From NCBI GenBank assembly GCA_043228905.1, contig JBHGNT010000008.1, forward strand, positions 20,336,001-20,400,000: a DNA stretch of 64,000 bases, read 5' to 3'. Position 1 is the first letter of the stretch. Every line of letters begins with the position of its first letter. Position numbers and translations under genes: made by a program. Below are positions 1 through 8,081 of this stretch, piece by piece. The DNA comes from Azolla caroliniana (taxonomy: Eukaryota > Polypodiophyta). Under the pieces are notes generated by a model, which was given only the letters and a program-made list of their open reading frames with translations, ran no database searches and was not told the origin of the DNA.

Positions 1-424
1 TCTCTCTATGTACACTATTGCGCTCTAATCTTGCGCCAACAAGAATGACAACAACGCCCTATCCTAAGTTTGCCCTAAGTCCTATTTATACTAATATGAC
101 TTTTCGGCTATTTAAAAATATAGCCCCAATGGCCTCTCAGTAAACATATTTACGAATATGTCCCTTCATCCGGTGAGCACTTCTCACCGGGCCTTCACCA
201 TCCGGCTCTTGCCGGGTACTCCTCATCCAGTTCTCACCGGGTCTTCCGTAGCTGGGTACTCCTCATCTGGTTCTCACCGGGTCTTCTGTAGCTGGGTACT
301 CCTAGTCCGGTTCTCACCGGGTCTTCCGTAGCCGGGTACTCCTCGTCCGGTTTCAGCCCAGGCTGAGTTTGTTCATCAGCACTGTTCTTCTCACTTCCCA
401 TCTGGAGGGACCTGTCTCCCAACA
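1..424 (-). repeat. Partial copia LTR (C1/C2/C3 family), cut by the window edge
   Basis: This matches the LTRs at 4118, 31483, 54780 and 60615, read on the minus strand. Its first bases are TGTTGGGAGACAGG, the complement of the end at 424. A roughly 40-bp unit rich in CCGG and CACCGGG is repeated about four times at 200-350. Inside a 3' LTR a purine tract should follow position 424, and none is seen. It is therefore a solo LTR or the outer edge of an element lying to the left. Confidence 0.8.
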
Positions 425-1830
425 AGTGGTTCATTCTTCAACTGCATTCTCATCTCGAGGTCCTTAAGTGAACATATTTTGCCAATTGTGGTGAGGTTCC
501 TCTTTTAATTACTCTTTTTCAACCTCGATGTTCAAGGCTATATCATCCAGAGCTTCGATCTCATGATTTGGGGCCTCTCTTCTCTTAAAGATCTTGATTC
601 TTTTTTCTGCAATTGGCAAAGGAAATCGAGTTGCATCTAACTCCGCTAAAAAATAGGTTGCATTGCTTTCTATTTTCTTGACCATATACGGGCCAAACCA
701 TCGTTTCGCGAACTTTCGAGCAGTGCTATATTGATTATCGAGACTACTATCATAGACAAGAACCCAATCTCCTTCTTCAATTTTTCTTTGTCGAAGACGA
801 TGCTTTCTATCAAAATTCTCCTTGTTCTTCAATCGAGCTTGGCGCAACCGTTCTATTGCCAACTCGATTTCTTCGGGCCTCCGTTCTAGTTGTTGAATCC
901 TCGTGGCTAACAAGACTTCCCGAATCATTTCCTCTTGCCATGGCAAAGATGTCCACGAAGCAACACTTTGCTCGATAGGAATTATTGGTTTTTGCCCTAA
1001 TATGAGTTCGGCCGGCATATATCCTGTAGTCGTGTTATGTGTAGTTCTATCAGCCCACAATGCATAAGGTAGTAATCGTGGCCAATTCCCCATCTTGTCG
1101 TCACAAGCCTTTGCTAGAGCTTTTACAATCAGACTAAGTCCTCGTTCCATCTTCCCATTTGCATCTGGGTTGTATGCCATGGTGAGCGATAGTTTGACGC
1201 CTATTCTTGAAAAGAATTCTTTAGCTTCATTTGCATCTAATTCTCCCCTATCAACTACTATTTTGCCAACACATCCATATCGACTAATAACATCTTCAAG
1301 GAGAAACTTACAAACCGCCGAAGTTGTTTTATTCCTTAGTGCCCGTCCTTCTACTTGGTTGGTGAGATCCTCTCTTGCTAGCATGAGATACTTCATTTGT
1401 CCTAATCCCATCGGCATAACCACTATGTCTACCAACCACTTATAGTACATTGATAATGGATATGTCGGATGAAGTTCATCCCTATGTTGAATATTCGAGT
1501 ATAATTGGCATTGCTCACATGTTTCAACATAGCTTGCTACATCTTTGTAAACACCCAGCGACCAATACTTCTCCTTGACCTTTGCAAATGTTGCCCATAT
1601 ACCTTGATGACTTGCCCACACACTATCATGAAATTCAACAATTAGTGTTTGTTCATCTTGTTTCTTGCACACCACTCGATGTGCAGTTCCATTCTTCTTC
1701 TTTGGAAATTTCCATAGATGTCCTTCTTTGAGGAAGAACTTGTAGGCCTTCTTCCTCATTCGGTAGAAGTCTTCCTTTGACCATGATTCATCCTTTGTAA
1801 GAGAGCTTAATTACTTGCCAAATTTGATGT
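425..1830 (-). mobile_element. Ty3/gypsy integrase fragment
   Basis: A truncated gypsy element consisting essentially of the integrase region, lying between the LTR ending at 424 and the C11 copia LTR starting at 1887. Reading extends upstream of the long frame to about 1800 without a recognisable RNase H. No LTR of its own is visible on either side. It is unrelated at sequence level to the integrases of G1 and C2. Confidence 0.75.
509..1759 (-). CDS. Ty3-type integrase, open for about 416 codons
   Basis: Integrase catalyses strand transfer of retrotransposon cDNA into chromosomes. The N-terminal zinc-binding region has the H-x3-H then C-x2-C pattern, seen as EFHDSVWASHQGIW then ETCEQCQLY. 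The catalytic core shows the first Asp in WLVDIVVMP, the second in KIVVDRGELDANE, and a Glu in NGKMERGL. The C-terminal part carries the GPY-like block RWFGPYMVKKIESNATYFL. The frame is open, unlike most of its neighbours, and starts inside the original polyprotein. An ATG at 1759 is available but need not be a genuine start. No reverse transcriptase is attached, so it is probably a fragment. A domesticated single-domain gene cannot be excluded from sequence alone. Confidence 0.7.
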   Translation of the reverse strand: MRKKAYKFFLKEGHLWKFPKKKNGTAHRVVCKKQDEQTLIVEFHDSVWASHQGIWATFAKVKEKYWSLGVYKDVASYVETCEQCQLYSNIQHRDELHPTYPLSMYYKWLVDIVVMPMGLGQMKYLMLAREDLTNQVEGRALRNKTTSAVCKFLLEDVISRYGCVGKIVVDRGELDANEAKEFFSRIGVKLSLTMAYNPDANGKMERGLSLIVKALAKACDDKMGNWPRLLPYALWADRTTHNTTTGYMPAELILGQKPIIPIEQSVASWTSLPWQEEMIREVLLATRIQQLERRPEEIELAIERLRQARLKNKENFDRKHRLRQRKIEEGDWVLVYDSSLDNQYSTARKFAKRWFGPYMVKKIESNATYFLAELDATRFPLPIAEKRIKIFKRREAPNHEIEALDDIALNIEVEKE

Positions 1831-1886
1831 ATTCACCCTGTTAAGTAATTAGGTAATTAACTAGGATTAATTAGAGACTAATTATA

Positions 1887-2240
1887 TGGTTACGTTAAGC
1901 AGCGGAAGATTAGTATGATATGCACGTGAGAGTGTGTGAGAGGAAGAGAGGGGGATGATTGGATATATTGAAAAGTGTCATCAACATACAAAAATACCCA
2001 CAATGAGGTATATATACAACCCATGTGCAAAGGTACACATGTGTGGGTAGAACATAGGTACTTATGTGTAAGTCCTACATTAAATGTACTAAGGAGTGGA
2101 GGATCTAGAATATCGCACTTAAGTTCAAGGTCCTATTTAAAGGCTTAACGTCAACACATTAACTAGATTCGATCTAGGTAACTACTAAGTTACATGTGTT
2201 GACTAACTAGATTAAACTAGTTGAGTTTGATATCTTAACA
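1887..2240 (-). repeat. 3' LTR of copia element C11
   Basis: On the minus strand the repeat opens TGTTAAGATATC at 2240, directly after the purine tract CTTGAGGGGGCG. It closes around 1887 with a CA end. The length is about 354 bp. The left boundary is inferred because the 5' LTR of this element is not in the window. Confidence 0.6.
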
Positions 2241-4117
2241 CGCCCCCTCAAGCTCAAGTGTGAGTTGTCCATCTAACGTCCGGTTTAGCTTCCTTCGGCT
2301 TCGTCGGCATCAGTGCGGCTTGCGGCTTTCTTCGCGGCGTTGCGCGGCTTTCTTCGCATCTTCGTGGCTTCATTGCGCGGCTCTTCGCGGCTTATTCTCC
2401 CCCTCAAGCCTGTGACGAAGGCTTGGATCCTCGGGCTCTTTTTTGGCCACTACCTTCATCACGAGGGTATAGTGATGGGCCATATACTCGTTGTAGGTGT
2501 AACGAGTGACTTGAGTTTTCGCTCGTGATGAGCAGCGGAGATTCTTGTTTGTCGATGTGAGCGCCTTCTTTGCTCCGAGTGTCCTCATGATGGGTACACT
2601 GAACTCACTGTCTAGTGAGCGAGCCGAATCATCCGAATCACAGTTGTCAAGGTGGACCTCGACTTCGTATTAGGGCATCTTACCTTTGCCTTTGTCCGAT
2701 GTCGGACTTGGCCGGGACGTGTTTTCATCGCGTGGAGGCTCTTGTGGGCCAATTAGCTCGGTAGAGCTTGGATTGTCCTTCAATGGAGGACTTGTCCTTC
2801 TCATGCATCATGGCGCGTGCTACCTCAAGTATTTGCGACTGCATTTTGTTGGGGGAGTGTGTCGACATGAGAATTCTCTACAAATGCCTTCACCTTGGAG
2901 GTAGGAGGTGAACTCGTCGGAGAAGTACTCCTTTCGTCCGTCCGATCTCAGGCATCGAATGTGCCGACCGGTTTCTTTCTCCACTTCGCTCTTCTTCTTC
3001 ATCGAGTATATCCACGTGTAGCGCGAGTGGTCGTCGATGAAGGTGACGTAGATGCGGCATTCACCGAGCATCGGCGTTTGAGCCGATCCCCATACGTCCG
3101 AGTGGATTATGTCAAGGAGGCCTTTGCTTGCGGAACTCTCCTTCGGGAATGGGAGTCGATATTGTTTGCCGAGTTGGCATGCTTCGCACACTCGGTCGAC
3201 TCATTTCGATTCGAAGGCCGGAAGTCCGATTCCGCGAAGCCGTTGGAGGTTTACGTGGCCAATTCGCTTGTGCCACAACTCGATGTTTGTCTCGGTCTTG
3301 AGACCTTTGGCGTACATGGCCGATTTAACCTCGTTCGAGTCGAGGATGAACAAGCGACTGTCTCGCCGTCCCTTGGCTATGAGTCAGCCGTTTTTCTCGA
3401 TGAAGCAACCTTCATTGTTAAAGCGGACTTGCATGCCTTGCTCCACGATTTGGCCGACCGAGACCAAATTCTTTGTTATTGTGGGCACGTGCAAGACATT
3501 CCTAATGCAGGTTTGCTCGCCTTCTTTCCCGAATGGGACATTGCCGATGTGCCGAATGGGATGCGGAGTGTCGTCTCCGGTCTCTATGTAGTCGGGTCAA
3601 TCCGGCGTTCGCAAGTCGCGAAACCACTCTTGGTGCGACGTCATGTGGTGCGAGGTGCCGGAGTCTACGACCCACGCGTTTTCGGAGTTGGAGGTGCTTG
3701 TGGAGTTTGCGGGATCGGAAGCCATCATAGACTTCGCTCTATGCCTCATCACGAAGAGTTCGCCGTAGTCCGCGTATTCCGTGTTCGCGGCATAATTTGT
3801 GAGTTTCCGGCTTGTTGAAGCTGACTCGCTTCGTCTTTTTCGGTACTCCTCTTCGCGATGGCCGATTTTGCCACAATAGTTGCACGTAGGTGGCATCGTT
3901 CACCGACCCTGTTCAGCGTGGAAGCTCCCCCTTGTTGTGCAAGTTCCTCGATGGCTTCCATTTCCTTGCCGAAATTGTGAATTCCCTTCGTGGGATAGGT
4001 CAAATTGACCTCTTCCACTTCGACCTCGTCTATGGGCACCATCCGTATCGGAGAAGAGCATTTGTTCTTCCAATGTGTTGGTCTTTCATTGAACATGGTT
4101 TTCTTCGACCAATAGCA
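2241..4117 (-). pseudogene. Copia element C11 internal region: gag end, protease, partial integrase; RT-RNase H missing
   Basis: Read right to left this gives the end of gag (LLVEENHV block), a CCHC zinc knuckle CNYCGKIGHREEEY with its last Cys lost, then the aspartic protease motif WVVDSGTSHHMTS. The GAG-pre-integrase follows, then the integrase with CEACQLGKQ, HSDVWG and LRSDGRKEY. Around 2830 it breaks off after the ARAMM block. The RT-proximal linker (YNEYMAHHY) follows, then directly a tail beginning LRHRLEGEN. The whole of RT and RNase H is absent. Short GCCGCGAAGAA-like repeats fill 2290-2400. Many stops and frameshifts are present, so it is non-functional. C3 interrupts gag at 4117. 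Confidence 0.8.
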
Positions 4118-4521
4118 TGTTAGGATCTCGGTCCCTCCGGATGGGATACGAAGGCCCGACATCGGAAGACCTAGTGAGAACCGGATGTGGAGTACCCGGC
4201 ATCGGAAGACCCGGTGAGAACCTGTGAGAACCAGATGTGGAGTACCCGACAACGGAAGACCCGGTGACAACCGGATGTGGAGTACCCGGCAAGGAAGACC
4301 CGGTGAGAACCGGATGTAGAGTACCAGGCAAGGAAGACCTGGTGAGAACCGGATGACGAGTACCCAACAAGGAAGACCCGGTGAGAATTGGATGTTGCAG
4401 GCCCGGTGAGAACCTCTCACTGGATCAAGGGACATATATGTAAATATGTTCCATAGAGCCCACTGGGGCTATATTTGTAAATAGCCCGAAAGTCATATTA
4501 GTATAAATATGACCTAGGGCA
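4118..4521 (+). repeat. Left part of the C3 copia 5' LTR, split by G1
   Basis: Starts TGTTAGGATCTCGG, preceded by TAGCA as candidate target duplication inside C11 gag. It contains five to six units of the 40-bp CCGG-rich repeat. The sequence stops at GGGCA (4517-4521) and resumes at 14407 with GGGCA, where it continues the same LTR. Joined length is about 751 bp. Confidence 0.85.
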
Positions 4522-4942
4522 TGTTATTCGCTTAGCCGGACAAGGCCTAACACAAGGTGTCACGGAGACACTTCACCAAAGGGGTGATTACGGCATAGGA
4601 TTAAGATTCAACGATTACACCGACTTACGTAGGTTACACGATTAGATTGCTTTGGTTAATTACACGCGTAAGATATAACAGTGATTACAGAACGGAAATC
4701 AAGACAGAAGTATAAACATCATAAGCTCTATTAATTATCCGCTGCGATTACAATGGGGTCCGGGCCTTTAAATAGGTTTCCGGCCCGTAGTACAAAACGG
4801 TGCCTATCGCACCTATTCGGGATCCGTCCGGATCTGGAACGACATACCGTTTCCAGTCCGTCCGTCCACACTATGCTCATTTACAACCATATTTAATTAA
4901 TTCCTTCACTCCGTATTTTGGACTCCTTGCCGGCCGGTAACA
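4522..4942 (-). repeat. G1 3' LTR (421 bp)
   Basis: Begins TGTTATTCGC and ends GGCCGGTAACA on the plus strand. It differs from the copy at 13986-14406 only in AGAACGG versus AGAATGG and GAACGAC versus GAACGGC. Confidence 0.95.
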
Positions 4943-4994
4943 CATGGCACGCCCGTGGGACAGTACCTTGTACGTCGAACCCTGCTCGGCCCCT

Positions 4995-7910
4995 TCATTG
5001 TTCACCCAAATTGTCCAAAATACTTTGTTCAAGAATTTCCACTTGTTCTTCCGGTTGTGGTTCTTGCGGCTGTGCTTGCTGCTGCTGCTGTGGTTGCGGT
5101 TGGGACTGAGGCTGCTCCGGCTGCTCTGCTTGCTGCTGCTGCTCCGTTTGTTCCGCTGACTCCGGCTGCTCCGTTTGTCTCTCTGACTCCGGCATCTCCG
5201 TTTGACTGCTTCCGGTCCGGTCTCCTTCCAGTAACGGTTCCTCATCACTGAGGTTGACCGTAACCGGTTCTCGTTCTTTCTCTCCTCGGATCCGAGACCT
5301 CTCGTAGCTTTCAAACTGGATCTGCGCCTCCAGCCTGTCGTCGTCCAGCTGAGCTACAAGTTGCCGGACTTGCTCTAGTTGGTCCTCTGCCAAGGCTTGA
5401 AAGTCTTCGGCTAGCTCATCTCTTATGCCGGTGAAGTTTTCGGAATTCAGCATATAGCAATCATCTCCCTCCTTCCGCCGGTTCTCTACGTCGGCCCGGA
5501 GCAATTGGAGTTCCGCCGCGTTCGTGGCCCACTTGGTCCACCATTTGACGGACCCGTTGTCAATCAAGCTCTTGGTCTGGTTCAACCAGACCCGCATTAT
5601 ATCCTGGATGCGACTTGCCCCCATTTGCGCTCTGCTTTCCACCACTTGTCGCTCCTCCTTCAACTGCTTGATGAGATTTGCCGTATCCTCCGCCTGCTCT
5701 CTGTAGCGCGTCAGCTGCCCTTGATATGTCGTTTGCAGCCTCTGCAGTACCTCCGCCGCTCTTTCTTTTTCCGCCTGTTGTTGCCTGAGGAGCTCTGTCC
5801 GAACCTTCTCCGCCTCTTCCAACCGTCTTCTGTTTTCCGCTTGTTCCTTGGCGAATGCGGTTGCGGTCCGATCAACTGCTTGCCGGAGCTCATCCGTCCG
5901 TTCCTTGTGCTCCGTTTGCAACCGTTTATACTCCCGGTGCAAGTTCTCAAATTCCTCTGTTTTTTGTTTGAGCTTGCCGTTGATCTGGCGATGGTTCCGG
6001 TCTTCCCGGTCCTTTACCTGCCGGAGTTCCTCTTTCAGGCGCTCTACTTCTGTTTCGGCGTTCCTCCGGAGCCTCTCCTTCTCTTGCAGCATTTTCTCCT
6101 TCTCCTCCTTGAGCCGGTCGTACGCTTGGTGGCCTTTCCGTAAGCTCTCCTCGGCCCGGCGTAGATTCTCAGCAGTCTTTTTGAGTTCTGCCTCCGCTGC
6201 CGTCTTCAATTCTCTTTCGCGGCTCCTCAGCGCTTCTTGGGCAGCTAGCTCATCCTTTAAGTCCGCAAGCTCTTGGGCTTGTGCCGCATTTCTTTCCGGA
6301 ATGGTTTCCGTTGCCGGGGTCTGATTGCTATGTACAGGTTGATTTGACACTTTATTCTGTACATTGCCCGGAGTCACCGGTGCTTGGACTTGTGTTGTCA
6401 AAGCGAATTGAGCCATTTCCCTTGTGACCCTGTCCAAGTCTTGTTCAAGGCTCCGGATTCTGGACCGGGCCGTCTCTAGATCTACGGTTGTGACGAGCAA
6501 CCGTTCCTGGTGCGCTCTCTCTTCCGCCTCTATATACTCGACCGCTCCGGCGATTTGCTCGCCTACCCACCGTAGCCACATGCTACTGGTGCCTTGTTGC
6601 TGTACTGGTCGGGTCGGCTCATTCCCTGTGGAATTGTCTGGCCTAAGTGCCTGCATATGCCGTTCTGGTTCTACTCCTTGGCCGCCGTGTGTGCTGGCTG
6701 GGCTCGCCGGCTGTTGAGTTCCGGTTCTCGCCGTCTCCGGAGCCGTTGGACTGACTTCTTCTACAGAAGTCGACACGACCGGTTCCCTACGCACCGGTTC
6801 CGGTTCCTCCCTTGTGGTTTGCTCAGGTTGAGTTGGGGGCGTTTCTGCCTCTCGCGGGTACGACCGCTCCCCTCCTGTCTCGGCGGTCCTACTTCTTGAC
6901 CGTCGTTGGAGGTGCTCTTCTGGCTCCTCCGTTTCCTCTTCCTGTGTCACGGCATGTTTCTGTGCCGTCAAGGGTTTCGGTTCCTTCTGTCCCGATCTCC
7001 GTATGGTTATCTTGACGGGTCGGACCGGTGACACCTCCTCCGGTTCTGGGACCCGTTTCTTCCCTTTCGTCGCCTTCGACGCCAGCAGCTGCTGTCGTTT
7101 GGACGCCGGCTTCGAGGTGCTTCCTTCCGATACTCTTGGCCGCTTCTTTGGCTGAACGGTCTCGACCGGCGGCACGAGCAATGTTATCCATTGAGCGACG
7201 GCATGCCACAGCTTCCGGCCCTCCTTGCCGTCCTTTCCTCGTACCATGTCGATTGCCACGCACAAACCGTCTGCAATCAACACCGGCCAATCCACCTTGG
7301 TCCCTTCATAGGTGGCTATGATCATCCCTGCCCGATTTTTTGGCATGACAGGGGGTCGGGGGTACACGTGGCCGTACTCATGGAGCACTCGAGCTATCTC
7401 CCTGAACAGTGGATCTTCGCTGCCCTGCGTTCGATAGCCTTTGCCGGCAACAGAGTACTCACCGAAATATCGGGTGAGTTGCTCCGAGGTTGGATTATCA
7501 ATCTGAAAAATTCCTCCCTCCGGAAGGCCTGTTAGCGCACGGATCGCTTCCTCGGTGATGACTTCCTTGTCGAGCTCCTTGATGACCTGGTCGGCTTCTC
7601 TGTGCGGTGGTGCTTCCATGATGGCCAAGAACCCCTCCAGTCCGTGTTGCCTGAACCATTTCCTGGCCGCTTCCGACAGCGTTTGTGGTTCCATGTCTGC
7701 TTCGAGGTCGAGGGAAGATGGCGAGGTAGAGTGGTGATGAGAGTGAGGACGAGAGAGAGAGCGTTCTAAACGTGGGGGTTCTCTGCGTGCAGGTTCGCGT
7801 TTGCTCAGCTTCCACTGTCTTGGTGCTTCTGTGCTTCTTGGCTCGCGAAATGAAAAGGTCTCCATGCGTTCTGCTTCTTCTTTGTGCGTTTTGGCGCCTT
7901 TTTCGAGCAT
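4995..7910 (-). CDS. G1 third ORF: coiled-coil protein of unknown function, about 971 aa
   Basis: This long frame lies between pol and the 3' LTR in the sense orientation. It opens after a stop near 8000. The first in-frame ATG is at 7910, with further ATGs at 7865 and 7694. From the last ATG a compact globular domain of about 190 residues begins EPQTLSEAARKWFRQHGLEG and contains ITEEAIRALTGLPEGG and a Trp-rich end. A Lys/Arg- and Pro-rich linker with nuclear-signal-like KKRPR follows. A long heptad-like coiled coil rich in E, K, R, Q and A covers roughly residues 560-780. The C-terminus is a Q/P/E tract ending EILEQSILDNLGEQ. No signal peptide or clear membrane span is seen, so nothing supports an envelope. 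The globular part resembles N-terminal domains of plant transposon proteins from memory only. A decayed homologue of its C-terminus lies at 25737-26040. Confidence 0.85.
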   Translation of the reverse strand: MLEKGAKTHKEEAERMETFSFREPRSTEAPRQWKLSKREPARREPPRLERSLSRPHSHHHSTSPSSLDLEADMEPQTLSEAARKWFRQHGLEGFLAIMEAPPHREADQVIKELDKEVITEEAIRALTGLPEGGIFQIDNPTSEQLTRYFGEYSVAGKGYRTQGSEDPLFREIARVLHEYGHVYPRPPVMPKNRAGMIIATYEGTKVDWPVLIADGLCVAIDMVRGKDGKEGRKLWHAVAQWITLLVPPVETVQPKKRPRVSEGSTSKPASKRQQLLASKATKGKKRVPEPEEVSPVRPVKITIRRSGQKEPKPLTAQKHAVTQEEETEEPEEHLQRRSRSRTAETGGERSYPREAETPPTQPEQTTREEPEPVRREPVVSTSVEEVSPTAPETARTGTQQPASPASTHGGQGVEPERHMQALRPDNSTGNEPTRPVQQQGTSSMWLRWVGEQIAGAVEYIEAEERAHQERLLVTTVDLETARSRIRSLEQDLDRVTREMAQFALTTQVQAPVTPGNVQNKVSNQPVHSNQTPATETIPERNAAQAQELADLKDELAAQEALRSRERELKTAAEAELKKTAENLRRAEESLRKGHQAYDRLKEEKEKMLQEKERLRRNAETEVERLKEELRQVKDREDRNHRQINGKLKQKTEEFENLHREYKRLQTEHKERTDELRQAVDRTATAFAKEQAENRRRLEEAEKVRTELLRQQQAEKERAAEVLQRLQTTYQGQLTRYREQAEDTANLIKQLKEERQVVESRAQMGASRIQDIMRVWLNQTKSLIDNGSVKWWTKWATNAAELQLLRADVENRRKEGDDCYMLNSENFTGIRDELAEDFQALAEDQLEQVRQLVAQLDDDRLEAQIQFESYERSRIRGEKEREPVTVNLSDEEPLLEGDRTGSSQTEMPESERQTEQPESAEQTEQQQQAEQPEQPQSQPQPQQQQQAQPQEPQPEEQVEILEQSILDNLGEQ

Positions 7911-8017
7911 GCACACGTCGTGTACCAATTTAGTATTAAGTAGCGTGGCGTCTCTTAAATGCCCACTACGTACCTTTTCGCTCCTTGCTTTCACACCCGT
8001 TCATACCTCGATTTTTA

Positions 8018-8021
<4 letters not shown>

Positions 8022-8056
<35 letters not shown>
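8022..8056 (-). repeat. 35-nt A tract (sense strand) flanked by 11-bp direct repeats
   Basis: An uninterrupted run of 35 T on the plus strand lies between the pol stop and ORF3. Identical copies of ATTTTTAATGA sit at 8011-8021 and 8059-8069. On the sense strand the order is repeat, TG, A35, repeat. Confidence 0.95.
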
Positions 8057-8081
8057 CAATTTTTAATGACGGTGTGTGACC

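Noticed and set aside
2895-3818. Plus-strand 307-codon open frame
   Set aside because: Antisense to the C11 protease-integrase region, with no recognisable domain; a low-stop shadow.
5505-6143. Plus-strand open frames opposite G1 ORF3
   Set aside because: Antisense to a coiled-coil coding region. Leu/Arg-rich composition is a by-product of the E/K/R/Q codons on the other strand.
4995-7910. Envelope gene making G1 a retrovirus-like element
   Set aside because: No signal peptide, transmembrane segment or surface-protein pattern is visible. The protein is charged and coiled-coil.
7911-7994. ORF3 start at 7994
   Set aside because: The codon there is GTG. The first in-frame ATG is at 7910.
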